A DNA stretch of 64,000 bases. It comes from Kineosporia sp. NBRC 101731 (GTDB lineage: Bacteria > Actinomycetota > Actinomycetes > Actinomycetales > Kineosporiaceae). Position 1 is the stretch's first letter, and every line of letters begins with the position of its first letter. The notes beneath the pieces were generated by a model. It did not search any database. It was not told the DNA's origin and saw nothing but the letters and a program-made list of their open reading frames with translations. Positions 37,283 through 47,247 of this stretch are shown here, piece by piece. The stretch spans positions 819,467 to 883,466 of the forward strand of contig NZ_BSTC01000001.1 in NCBI RefSeq assembly GCF_030269305.1, written 5' to 3'. Position numbers and translations under genes: made by a program.

Positions 37283-37307
37283 AATTAGTGAGGGGAACTT
37301 ACTAATT
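37283..37307. promoter_or_regulatory. AT-rich inverted repeat upstream of chitinase gene
   Basis: AATTAGTGAG and CTTACTAATT form a 10-bp inverted repeat with one mismatch around GGGAA, 63 bases before the chitinase start. Such an AT-rich dyad stands out in GC-rich DNA and is a likely operator. Confidence 0.55.
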
Positions 37308-37369
37308 GCAGGGCACCAAGCCGACTGTTCCTGACCCAGCCGGACACCCTTCCCTGAATCGAGTTACTG

Positions 37370-38692
37370 ATGAGCCGACGCCTCTCAGTCCGTCATCCGC
37401 AATCACCGGCCGCACGCTGGACATCACCCCGCACCCTGATCGGGATGGTCTCTCTCGCCGCCGTCGTGGTGATGCTCGCCGCCACCACGCTGTTCGGCTC
37501 GGGAGCGGCCAGTGCCGCCCCCGCGCTGCCGACCCACCTACTCACCGGCTACTGGCAGAACTTCAACAACGGTGCGAAATCACTGAAACTGTCTGAGGTT
37601 CCGACCAGTTACGGGATCGTCGCGGTGGCCTTCGCCGACGCGGTGCCGAGCCGCACCGGCGCCATCGACTTCAACCTCGACACCTCGGTGGCCGGTGGCT
37701 ACACCGAGACCCAGTTCAAGGCCGACGTGGCCACACTGAAGGCCCGTGGCCAGAAGGTGGTCATCTCGGTCGGCGGCCAGAACGGCACGATCTCGCTGCC
37801 CGACGCCGCCGCGGCCACGGCCTTCGCCGACAGTACCTACGGCCTGATGCAGGAGTTCGGTTTCGACGGTGTCGACATCGACCTGGAGAATGCCCCGAAT
37901 CTGGTCAACATGACCTCGGCGCTGAAGCAGATCGGGAGCAAGGCCGGTTCGGGTTTCGTGCTCACCATGGCCCCCGAGACGATCTACGTGCAGCCGGGCG
38001 GTTCCTACCTGCAGCTCATCGACCAGGTGAAAGACCTGATCACCGTGGTCAACACGCAGTACTACAACTCCGGCAGCATGCTCGGGCGCGACGGCAAGGC
38101 CTACAGCTCCGGCACGGTCGACTTCCAGACCGCCCTGGCCGACATCCTGCTCGACGGGCATCTGCGTGCCGACCAGGTCGGTCTCGGTCTTCCCGCCAGC
38201 ACCAGCGGTGCCGGTAGTGGTTACGTCGCACCGTCGGTGGTCAACAACGCCCTCGACTGTCTCACCCAGGGCACGAACTGCGGCTCGTACAAGCCGGCCG
38301 CGAAGTACCCGACCCTGCGTGGTGCCATGACCTGGTCGATCAACTGGGATGCGTCGAACGGTTACAACTGGGCCAACACCGTGGGCGGTCACCTGGCGAG
38401 CCTGCCGGGCGGCACCGGCGGCGGCACCACGCCGACCAACCCGACCAGTCCGAGCACGCCCGTGCCGACCACCACGACGGTCGCCCCCACCGTGGCCCCC
38501 ACGGCCACGAGTACGACCAACCCGCCGAGCACCGGCTGCACCGGCCTCGCGGCGTGGAACAAGACCACGGCCTACACCGGCGGCACGAAGGTCAAGTACA
38601 ACAACCACTCCTGGGCCGCCAAGTGGTGGACCTACGGTGACACTCCGGGCGCCAACGCCCAGGACGTCTGGGTAGACGGCGGAGCCTGCTGA
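37370..38692 (+). CDS. Secreted GH18 chitinase with CBM5/12
   Basis: A 440-residue secreted chitinase. A signal peptide of about 50 residues ends ASA. The GH18 barrel (~55-350) contains FDGVDIDLE with D166, D169, D171 and catalytic E173. A Thr/Pro linker (~350-392) leads to a chitin-binding CBM5/12 domain (AAWNKTTAYTGGTKVKY, then WWTYGDTPG). It cleaves chitin with retention through substrate-assisted catalysis. ATG 37370; upstream inverted repeat at 37283-37307 may control it. A palindromic element and a strong terminator follow. Confidence 0.94.
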   Translation: MSRRLSVRHPQSPAARWTSPRTLIGMVSLAAVVVMLAATTLFGSGAASAAPALPTHLLTGYWQNFNNGAKSLKLSEVPTSYGIVAVAFADAVPSRTGAIDFNLDTSVAGGYTETQFKADVATLKARGQKVVISVGGQNGTISLPDAAAATAFADSTYGLMQEFGFDGVDIDLENAPNLVNMTSALKQIGSKAGSGFVLTMAPETIYVQPGGSYLQLIDQVKDLITVVNTQYYNSGSMLGRDGKAYSSGTVDFQTALADILLDGHLRADQVGLGLPASTSGAGSGYVAPSVVNNALDCLTQGTNCGSYKPAAKYPTLRGAMTWSINWDASNGYNWANTVGGHLASLPGGTGGGTTPTNPTSPSTPVPTTTTVAPTVAPTATSTTNPPSTGCTGLAAWNKTTAYTGGTKVKYNNHSWAAKWWTYGDTPGANAQDVWVDGGAC

Positions 38693-38703
38693 TCCCCTTC
38701 GTT

Positions 38704-38763
38704 CGTGATCATGCGAAGTGTCCCCGGAGTTTCAGAACTCCGGGGACACTTTGCATGATCACG
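38704..38763. repeat. Palindromic element after chitinase gene
   Basis: Arms beginning CGTGATCATGCGAAGTGTCC and the complementary ending pair over nearly their full length (one mismatch each side of a small AGTT/AACT-type tip). Shares GTGATCATG with the icmF and 14582-14702 elements and the GTGTCCCC part with 21497-21568. Confidence 0.9.
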
Positions 38764-38850
38764 ACAAGGGGTTGGGTGCCAACGCCTACACCGCGCTGCC
38801 GGGTGGGCGTGCCGAAGTCTCCCCGTGCGTCCTTCATCCCAGACGGCAGA

Positions 38851-38883
38851 GCGCCGCGCGTCCCGATCGGGGACGCGCGGCGC
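38851..38883. terminator. Strong hairpin terminator
   Basis: GCGCCGCGCGTCCC and GGGACGCGCGGCGC are perfect 14-base complements with a GATCG loop, between the convergent chitinase and GH16-like genes. Confidence 0.85.
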
Positions 38884-38899
38884 TTGTGGTTCAGATGGG

Positions 38900-40120
38900 T
38901 TACTTGAGGGCCTGGGTGACGCTGGAGTCGACCGCGACCGTGAGCGGCGAGGTGGGGGACTGCACCGACTTCGGGCGGCCTTCGGCGGCCCAGTCGCTGG
39001 TGTGCCAGAAGTTCACCAGGTAGCTCGCCGGGCGGCTCGGGATGCGCTCGGCCGGGCCCTTGTAGTCCCAGAGTGTGATGCCCTTGCCGGAGGAGTCTGT
39101 GATGGTGAACGTGACGCCGCCGGCGGTCCAGTCGATCTTGTAGTCGTTGTACGACTTCGAGGAGTCGAAGCCCGAGATGGCGGGCACCGTGGCCGGGCTG
39201 GCCTGGGTGCCGCTCAGCACCTCTTTGCACTCACCCGAGAAGTCGGTGTAGTAGCAGGTCGAAATGACCTTACCGGCAGCCAGATCCACGATGCGCGAGA
39301 CCCGCTGCGACTTCGCGGTGCTGTCTTCGTAGTCGGTGTAGATGGTCAGGTTCAGCACGTCGGGCCGGGCGCAGAGCACCTCGATGTCGATCTCGCTGTT
39401 GTCAGTGAGACCGTCACCGTCCTTGTCGGTGCCGTCGTTGCCGTAGGTGAAGATGCCCGTCACCGCACCGGTGTTCGGCTGGGCGGAGCAGTCGGCGGTC
39501 TTCACCCGGCTGCTGAAACTGCCGTAGGTGAACTGTTCCTTGGAGGCCAGCTCGGCGGCGTTGCCGGGTGAGGAACCCGCACCGGCCGGGATGGTCAGGT
39601 TGACGGCCTTGCCGTCGGTGGCGCCGGAGTCGCTGACCCCGCCCTTGACCGTGCTGCCGCCGCGCTCGTACTTGGTGTAGAGCTCCGAGACGTTGGCCGT
39701 CCAGTTCTCGGTCTTCTTCGTGCCGGCGAAAGCGGCATTCGTGGAAGCCGATTTCGTGGTGGCGGCCGGTGCCGTGGTCTGGGTGGGCTCGGCCGTCGTG
39801 GTCGGTTCGGTCGGTTCGGTGCTGGCGGACGGGGTGCTCGCCGAGGGCTCGGCGGTCGCCGTCTGCGTCGGTGTGGTGGTGGCCCGCTTCTTGCGGTGCT
39901 TCTTCTTGACGTGCTGCGTGGCGCCGTCCGAGGCCGGGTAGGCACTGCGCTTGCCGTAGGCGACCGTGGTGGTGTCGTCCGGCGCGGTGGTCTTGGTCTG
40001 CTGCACGGCCATCGCCGTGCCCCCGGCCGTGAGGACCAGGGCCGTGAGTGATGCCGAGACCAGGTACACGCGCCGTCGCCGGGAGTTCTTCATCGACCGG
40101 CGGTTGCGGACTTCGTTCAT
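38900..40120 (-). CDS. Secreted or membrane-anchored GH16-like glycoside hydrolase
   Basis: A 406-residue protein. A basic N terminus and one hydrophobic segment (~22-42) may act as a signal anchor; a long Thr/Pro/Ser/Glu linker (~60-120) follows. The C-terminal domain holds EIDIE (E243, D245, E247), the GH16 catalytic triad region, and shares DYKGPAERIP with the protein at 3866. The two are therefore paralogues, this one with an extra linker. Substrate unknown; a beta-glucan or similar is likely. ATG 40120 is used; a downstream ATG (40093) is also possible. Confidence 0.85.
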   Translation of the reverse strand: MNEVRNRRSMKNSRRRRVYLVSASLTALVLTAGGTAMAVQQTKTTAPDDTTTVAYGKRSAYPASDGATQHVKKKHRKKRATTTPTQTATAEPSASTPSASTEPTEPTTTAEPTQTTAPAATTKSASTNAAFAGTKKTENWTANVSELYTKYERGGSTVKGGVSDSGATDGKAVNLTIPAGAGSSPGNAAELASKEQFTYGSFSSRVKTADCSAQPNTGAVTGIFTYGNDGTDKDGDGLTDNSEIDIEVLCARPDVLNLTIYTDYEDSTAKSQRVSRIVDLAAGKVISTCYYTDFSGECKEVLSGTQASPATVPAISGFDSSKSYNDYKIDWTAGGVTFTITDSSGKGITLWDYKGPAERIPSRPASYLVNFWHTSDWAAEGRPKSVQSPTSPLTVAVDSSVTQALK

Positions 40121-40300
40121 CGGGTTCAGGGCCTCCGAGCGGGATCGGGCCGCGGGACGCACTGCCGAACATCAGGGGATCGGCAGTGCGCCCGCGGCAT
40201 TGCCCGGTGATCCTCGCGCTCCTGATCTCAAAGTCAGGTAAAGCGCCAGGTAACGCATCCCTGCGAAGTATTTGTCGTAGCACTCAGAGTGAGGACGCGT

Positions 40301-41266
40301 TCACAGGGCGACGGTGCGGAACCCGGTGTTGGCCATCGAGGAGTCGGGTGTGTTGGACGAGCGGGCCGCGTTGCGATAGCGGTTGCAGTAGGACGGGTGG
40401 CAGAGAAAAGACCCTCCCCGCATGGACTTCTGGCTCCCGGAGTCCGGGCCCGGCGGATCGGTGACGGTGCCCGCCGTGAGGCCGAAACGGTAGTAGGCCG
40501 GATGGGACCAGTCCGAGCACCATTCCCAGACATTGCCGACGACCTGCCACAGCCCGTACCGGTTGGGCGAGTAGCTACGCACCGGCGCGGTGGTGAGATA
40601 GCCGTCGTCCAGGGTGTTCTCCTGGGGAAAAACGCCCTGCCAGATGTTGCACGGCCAGGCGCCGTCCACCATCTCGTCGTCGCCCCACGGGTATCGCCGG
40701 CCCGGGACCCCACCGCGTGCGGCGGCCTCCCACTCGGCCTCGGTGGGCAGTCGCCGCCCGGCCCAGGCGCAGTAGGCCGCGGCGTCGTTCCAGCTGATGT
40801 GGGTGACCGGGTGATCGGGGCGGTCATCGATCCCGGAGTGCCTGCCCTGCGGGTGTTTCCAGTCAGCACCGGTGACCCCGAGCCACCACGGGGTGGCCGG
40901 CGGCTGGCCGATGATGTCGGCCTCGTCAGCGGCGAGGGCCAGGTGGAAGACGGCGGAGTAGCCGAAGGTCTCGGCCTCGGTGCGGTATCCGCTGGCCTCG
41001 GCGAACACCGCCCAGTCGGCATTGGTGACGCTCGTGGCGTCGATGCTGAACGGCGACACGGTGACCGGGTGCACGGGGGTCTCGCCGTCGGCCCGTTTGC
41101 CGTCGCCGTGATGATCACCCATGGCGAAGGTCTGACCCGGGATCGGGCACTGCTCGATCGTGTGACTGCCGGCGCCCGGCCGCAGGGGCTGGGGCGGCGC
41201 CTTCTCGCCCGACGACTCGCGCGCAGGCGCGCAACAGGCGTGCTCGTGGCCGGTGTGCTCAGGCAT
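40301..41266 (-). CDS. Formylglycine-generating enzyme family protein
   Basis: A 321-residue FGE-sulfatase-fold protein. PEHTGHEHACCAP opens a Cys/His-rich start; NADWAVFAE and RRLPTEAEWEAAARGG are conserved FGE segments; GGSFLCHPSYCNRYR near residues 284-298 has the two active Cys (about C289 and C294) that bind copper and convert the sulfatase Cys to formylglycine. No sulfatase gene is in the window. ATG 41266 gives the normal length. Confidence 0.9.
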   Translation of the reverse strand: MPEHTGHEHACCAPARESSGEKAPPQPLRPGAGSHTIEQCPIPGQTFAMGDHHGDGKRADGETPVHPVTVSPFSIDATSVTNADWAVFAEASGYRTEAETFGYSAVFHLALAADEADIIGQPPATPWWLGVTGADWKHPQGRHSGIDDRPDHPVTHISWNDAAAYCAWAGRRLPTEAEWEAAARGGVPGRRYPWGDDEMVDGAWPCNIWQGVFPQENTLDDGYLTTAPVRSYSPNRYGLWQVVGNVWEWCSDWSHPAYYRFGLTAGTVTDPPGPDSGSQKSMRGGSFLCHPSYCNRYRNAARSSNTPDSSMANTGFRTVAL

Positions 41267-41280
41267 CCGGACCACGATGA

Positions 41281-41315
41281 CACACCCCGGGCCGGATTCA
41301 CCGGCCAGGGGTGTG
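41281..41315 (-). terminator. Hairpin between small minus-strand ORF and FGE gene
   Basis: CACACCCC and GGGGTGTG pair outside GCCGG/CCGGC over an ATTCA loop. It follows the stop of the small minus-strand ORF at 41323, so it may end that transcript. Confidence 0.65.
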
Positions 41316-41322
41316 AATGTGA

Positions 41323-43502
<2,180 letters not shown>

Positions 43503-43655
43503 GATCTCGATCGTGTGTTGTGTGGGCGATAGATCGGGTGAAAGTTTTTCGCTCCGACCCCCAACCCCGCGAGGGCTCCGCCGTGTTCTTCCCGACGACA
43601 GCGCATCACGCACTGTCGTCGAGACGAGTGTCGAGGGTCGAGGGGGAACAACCTG

Positions 43656-44492
43656 ATGAAGAAGGTGACCACGGCGAGGGCGGCGGTCCTGGCCATGTGT
43701 GCGGCACTGGTGGTCGGGTCGGCGCCGGTGGCGCAGGCCCAGCCGGTGGCGGGAGAGGGGCGGCTGGTGGCTGCCGGTCTGCCCCAGACCGGTGACCAGC
43801 TGTCCTACGTGCAGCGGGGCGGAGCGGTGCAGGTGTACCGGTCCGGGGAGAGGCTGGCCGACGTGCGCGTCGCCTCGGCTGCGCATCCCGAGGGCCGGGG
43901 CAAACTGGTGCTGACGGTGAAGGCCCATCAGACCTTCGCCTTGCGGTTCGGCCAGTTCGTCTGGGCCGATGCCACCGGTGACCATGACGCGGTCAGTCCA
44001 CTGCGCAAGGTGAGGATCAAGGGCGGAACCACCGAGAGTGTCTCCATCCGGTTCGACGGGGTGGAGAACGGCAATGTGCTCTGGGCACCCCGGCGGGAGA
44101 ACACGGTCGGAGCCTGGAAGGTCTCGGCGCGCCGGATCATCGGTCTGTCGCATCTGCTGTCGCCCAGCTACGTGCAGAGAGACGCGGTGGTGTCGGTCTA
44201 CAAGGCCGGTGCGCCGGTGGCCCGGGTGACGGCGCAGTCGGCCGTGCACGCCGAGGGTAAGGGGGCGCTCCGGCTGGAGGTCGAGGTGCTGAAGAAGATC
44301 TCGCTGCGGCCGGCGGCATTCGTCTGGGTGGACGAGGCCGGTGAGCGGCACCGGGTGGTGAACGCCCGGAAGGTCACCGTGGCACCGAAGACCACCCGCA
44401 CCCTGACGTTCGGCTACACCGACGTCGAGGCCGGTGAGGTCGTCTGGTCGCCGCGCGTCGGTGTGGTGGCCGGTGCCTGGGGTGTCGGCTGA
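43656..44492 (+). CDS. Secreted protein with duplicated beta-rich domain
   Basis: A 278-residue secreted protein: signal peptide ~1-29 (ends AQA), then two homologous repeats of about 105 residues. Repeat 1 starts YVQRGGAVQVYRSGE and repeat 2 YVQRDAVVSVYKAGA; both have FVW (FVWADATG, FVWVDEAG) mid-way and end xxW-P-R near a GAWxV stretch. The same repeat appears in the membrane protein at 45193. I recognise no named domain; it is all-beta by composition. ATG 43656 has a purine-rich GAGGGGG ahead. Confidence 0.82.
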   Translation: MKKVTTARAAVLAMCAALVVGSAPVAQAQPVAGEGRLVAAGLPQTGDQLSYVQRGGAVQVYRSGERLADVRVASAAHPEGRGKLVLTVKAHQTFALRFGQFVWADATGDHDAVSPLRKVRIKGGTTESVSIRFDGVENGNVLWAPRRENTVGAWKVSARRIIGLSHLLSPSYVQRDAVVSVYKAGAPVARVTAQSAVHAEGKGALRLEVEVLKKISLRPAAFVWVDEAGERHRVVNARKVTVAPKTTRTLTFGYTDVEAGEVVWSPRVGVVAGAWGVG

Positions 44493-44522
44493 TCCGGCTG
44501 GGTCGGCGCATGGTGTGAAAGC

Positions 44523-44552
44523 GCCGGGCAGACGGAAAGCTGTCTGCCCGGC
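44523..44552 (+). terminator. Hairpin terminator
   Basis: GCCGGGCAGAC and GTCTGCCCGGC are perfect 11-base complements around GGAAAGCT, between the secreted-protein gene and the sigma-factor gene, so the latter has its own promoter. Confidence 0.8.
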
Positions 44553-44599
44553 GGCCTGGGGGCAAGGAGAACGGCTGTCCGGGTGATCGCGGGGGACGG

Positions 44600-45196
44600 A
44601 TGAGGCAGGACCTGAAAGACCGCTTCCAGCAGATGGCGCAGGTGGAGTTGCCGAGGCTGCGGCGCTTCGCGTACACGATGTGTGAAGACTGGCACCGGGC
44701 CGACGACTACGTGCAGGGGGCACTGGAGCGGATGTATGTCGCGTGGCCCCGGGTGCACGGGATTGCCTATCCGGGAGCCTATTTGCGCGCAATTCTGGTG
44801 CGGCAGATGCTGAACGAGTGGCGTCGGCCGTGGCGGCGTGAGCACAGCACCGATGAACTGCCCGAGGCCGGGTACGAGACCACCGGCGGTGCTGACCTGG
44901 GGCTCGACCTCGCCCGGGCCCTGTCGGGGCTCAGCACCCGGCAGCGGGCGGCCGTGGTGCTGCGATACGTCGAAGACCGGCCGGTGGCCGAGGTCGCGCA
45001 GATCATGGGGGCCGCGCCGGGTACCGTGAAGCGTCACTGCTCCGACGCCGTCGTCCGGCTGCGACGAATCCTCGGCGAGAACTTCATCGACGATCGTCTG
45101 CACGACGACTCGCGTGGTTCGCCGTCCGGTGGGCGGCCCGTATCCGAACTCGTACCCGAACTCGACCTCGACGAGACCGGCAGAGGTATCCGATGA
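44600..45196 (+). CDS. SigE-family ECF RNA polymerase sigma factor
   Basis: A 198-residue ECF sigma factor of the SigE-family subgroup. Region 2: FAYTMCEDWHRADDYVQGALERMYVAWPRV (about 24-53). Region 4: LSGLSTRQRAAVVLRYVEDRPVAEVAQIMG and GTVKRHCSDAVVRLR. The C-terminal ~35 residues are acidic and unconserved. ATG 44600 has GGGGGACGG ahead. Its stop overlaps the next gene's ATG (ATGA), so the membrane protein is a probable anti-sigma or sensor. Confidence 0.92.
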   Translation: MRQDLKDRFQQMAQVELPRLRRFAYTMCEDWHRADDYVQGALERMYVAWPRVHGIAYPGAYLRAILVRQMLNEWRRPWRREHSTDELPEAGYETTGGADLGLDLARALSGLSTRQRAAVVLRYVEDRPVAEVAQIMGAAPGTVKRHCSDAVVRLRRILGENFIDDRLHDDSRGSPSGGRPVSELVPELDLDETGRGIR

Positions 45197-46149
45197 ACGC
45201 AGAACCCACTCCGCTGTCGAAGAGACTCAAACAACTCGACGCGGTGACGCAGGCCCAGGGCATGCCCGAGTTCGACCTCGACGCGGCGGTGCGGGGAGGG
45301 GAACGGCGTCAGCAGCGGCGCAGTATCGCCGGTACCGCAGCCGCGACCGTGGGCGCCGGGCTGGTCGCGGCTGCGCTGTTCGCCGGTGGGGTGCACTGGA
45401 ATGCTTTCTGGGGTGAGGATCCCGATCCGGCCCCGAGCGCGGCCCCGGCCGACCTGGTCTATGCGCAGCACGGTGATTCGGTGACGGTGTCCCGGGGCCG
45501 TGACCCGCTGGCCCGCGTCACGGTGAGCTCGGTGGCGGTTGACGGGAACGGCAGGGGAACGGTCGAGGTGATGGTCGACTCGGATGCCGAGTTCGTCCTG
45601 CCGCTGTCCGATTTCGTCTGGGCGGGTGATTCTCTCGACCGCCTTTCGGGTGCTGCTGCGGTGACGGTCGACGGCTTCCGCACGGTCCGTTGGACGTACG
45701 AGGGGGTGTCCGACGGTGAACTGGCCTGGACGGTGCCCGGTACCGACCGGCTCGCGGGCGTGTGGAGCGTGGGTGACCGGGTCGAGCCGGTGGCTGCCGA
45801 CCGGTCCTGGTACCTCCAGGTCGGCAGCGCCGTGACGGTGTACGAGGGGGTCGAGCCGCAGGCGCGGGTGACGGTGTCGTCGGTTGCTGTCGGTCGTACG
45901 GTCGGTGCGGCGCATGTCAGCGTCACTGCTCATGACGGCTACGAGCTGAGGGCCGACGACTTCGTCTGGGCCGAGGAGAGCGGTCCACAGCATGCCCCGC
46001 TGGCTGACGACTGGAGATCCTTGTCGGCGCGCGGCGATGCGGTGAATACCGGCGACCTCCGCTTCGCCGGGGTGGGGGAGGGCTACCTGTTGTGGGCGCC
46101 GGACGGCCTGGAGACCGCAGGTGTCTGGCTGAGCCCGGCGGCGGGTTGA
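45193..46149 (+). CDS. Membrane protein coupled to sigma factor, with duplicated extracellular domain
   Basis: A 318-residue protein: N-terminal ~55-residue cytoplasmic part (PEFDLDAAVRGGERRQQRR), one membrane helix (~57-75), then two beta-rich repeats. Repeat 1: VTVSRGRDPLARVTVSSVAV, SDFVWAGDS. Repeat 2: VTVYEGVEPQARVTVSSVAV, DDFVWAEES. These match the domain in the secreted protein at 43656. Its coupling to the sigma gene suggests a membrane-bound anti-sigma factor or sensor, although no clear anti-sigma zinc motif is visible. The extracellular domain would sense a wall or secreted signal. Confidence 0.82.
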   Translation: MNAEPTPLSKRLKQLDAVTQAQGMPEFDLDAAVRGGERRQQRRSIAGTAAATVGAGLVAAALFAGGVHWNAFWGEDPDPAPSAAPADLVYAQHGDSVTVSRGRDPLARVTVSSVAVDGNGRGTVEVMVDSDAEFVLPLSDFVWAGDSLDRLSGAAAVTVDGFRTVRWTYEGVSDGELAWTVPGTDRLAGVWSVGDRVEPVAADRSWYLQVGSAVTVYEGVEPQARVTVSSVAVGRTVGAAHVSVTAHDGYELRADDFVWAEESGPQHAPLADDWRSLSARGDAVNTGDLRFAGVGEGYLLWAPDGLETAGVWLSPAAG

Positions 46150-46180
46150 CCCAGGTTCCTGCCACCACTCGGCTTCGATC

Positions 46181-46564
46181 TCACGGCCAGACGGTGGACA
46201 GGCTCTGGAAGGTTTCGGGGTCGCTGTGTACGGGGATGACGCAGAGCAGATGGCCGCCGGGTGCTCTGAGTGTGCGGCAGTCGAGCCAGCGGCTGATCTC
46301 GACGGCGCCGAGGGCGAGGAGGCGGTTCGTCTCGGCGTCGAGGTCATCGGTCTCGATGTCGATGTGGAACCGGGGGGCCGGGTCGTCAATCGCCTGGATC
46401 GCCGTGACCAGGCCCGGGAGCGCGCCCTTCAGACTCGTGAACTGTTCCTCGCCGGGAACCGGGGTGGCCGGCACGCCGAGGGCCGAAGACCAGAAGGTCG
46501 CCGCCGCGGGGGCTTCGTCGCGGGGGACATCGATGAGCAGAGTGGAGAATCGGCTGCGATGCAC
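46181..46564 (-). CDS. VOC family protein (glyoxalase/bleomycin-resistance fold)
   Basis: A 127-residue vicinal-oxygen-chelate protein with two beta-alpha-beta-beta-beta modules: FSTLLIDVPRDEAPAAATFW at the start and RFHIDIETDDLDAETNRLLALGA in the middle. HIDIE gives a metal-type His and Glu. Substrate unknown. It diverges from nothing nearby on plus; the next gene on this strand ends ten bases away, so they may be co-transcribed. Confidence 0.85.
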   Translation of the reverse strand: MHRSRFSTLLIDVPRDEAPAAATFWSSALGVPATPVPGEEQFTSLKGALPGLVTAIQAIDDPAPRFHIDIETDDLDAETNRLLALGAVEISRWLDCRTLRAPGGHLLCVIPVHSDPETFQSLSTVWP

Positions 46565-46573
46565 GGCGGAATT

Positions 46574-47089
46574 TTATCCGCCTCGGATGCCGACCGTCTG
46601 CGCTATAAGAGTCAAAGTTTCTTCCTCGGTGGATGTCTCGCCGATAACGGATTCGTTCAGGGTGTCGAGCAGATCTCGGTGGGTGTACCAGTCCCGCATC
46701 TGTTCGGCCGTGAACTCCTCGGCCTGCGGACGGGTGGAGTGACGGCGCACCGTCTCGGCGAAGCTGATGTCGAAGTAGAAGAAGTGGGTGGGGCCACTGT
46801 GCTCGGAGGCCAGGGTTCGTAGCATCTCGCCGTACCGGCCGGTGAACAGAATGCCCTCGAGGATGACGTGATATCCGTGGTGCAGAAGGAACCTGACGTT
46901 GTGCTCGATGAAGGCGGGGGCCAGGCCCGGTCCGCTGTCGCGCTCGCGGAGCACGATGCGGCGCAGGAAGTCTTGCTCGACCAGTGCCCATCCCCGTCCT
47001 GCGTGAAGACGTAGTTGCTTCGCGATGGTGCTCTTGCCCGATCCGGAGTTGCCACGGATGACGACCAGGTGGGACGAAGACGACGTCAC
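46574..47089 (-). CDS. P-loop kinase-like ATPase
   Basis: A 171-residue small P-loop protein: VIRGNSGSGKSTIAKQL is Walker A (about 11-27), and the HVILEGILFTGRY stretch corresponds to the kinase core seen in shikimate/uridylate-kinase or zeta-toxin-like folds. It likely phosphorylates a small molecule. GTG 47089 has GGAGGTG seven bases ahead, favoured over 47152. Confidence 0.82.
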   Translation of the reverse strand: MTSSSSHLVVIRGNSGSGKSTIAKQLRLHAGRGWALVEQDFLRRIVLRERDSGPGLAPAFIEHNVRFLLHHGYHVILEGILFTGRYGEMLRTLASEHSGPTHFFYFDISFAETVRRHSTRPQAEEFTAEQMRDWYTHRDLLDTLNESVIGETSTEEETLTLIAQTVGIRGG

Positions 47090-47174
47090 GGTTGCACCTC
47101 CGTGCTGAACCGGTTCCGTGGACTCGTGGTCAAGCCGCTGCCAATACATCATTCTCAGCGGTCATGGCCTGGAT

Positions 47175-47222
47175 CCGCCACGCCCCTTCCGGCCGGTAGA
47201 TGGCGTCATCAGGGCGTGGCGG
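47175..47222 (-). terminator. Inverted repeat past end of DUF5682 operon
   Basis: CCGCCACGCCC and GGGCGTGGCGG are perfect 11-base complements over a 26-base loop, just after the operon's last stop at 47248 on the minus strand. Confidence 0.65.
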
Positions 47223-47247
47223 TGACGTCAGACCGGCTGGAGCGTTG

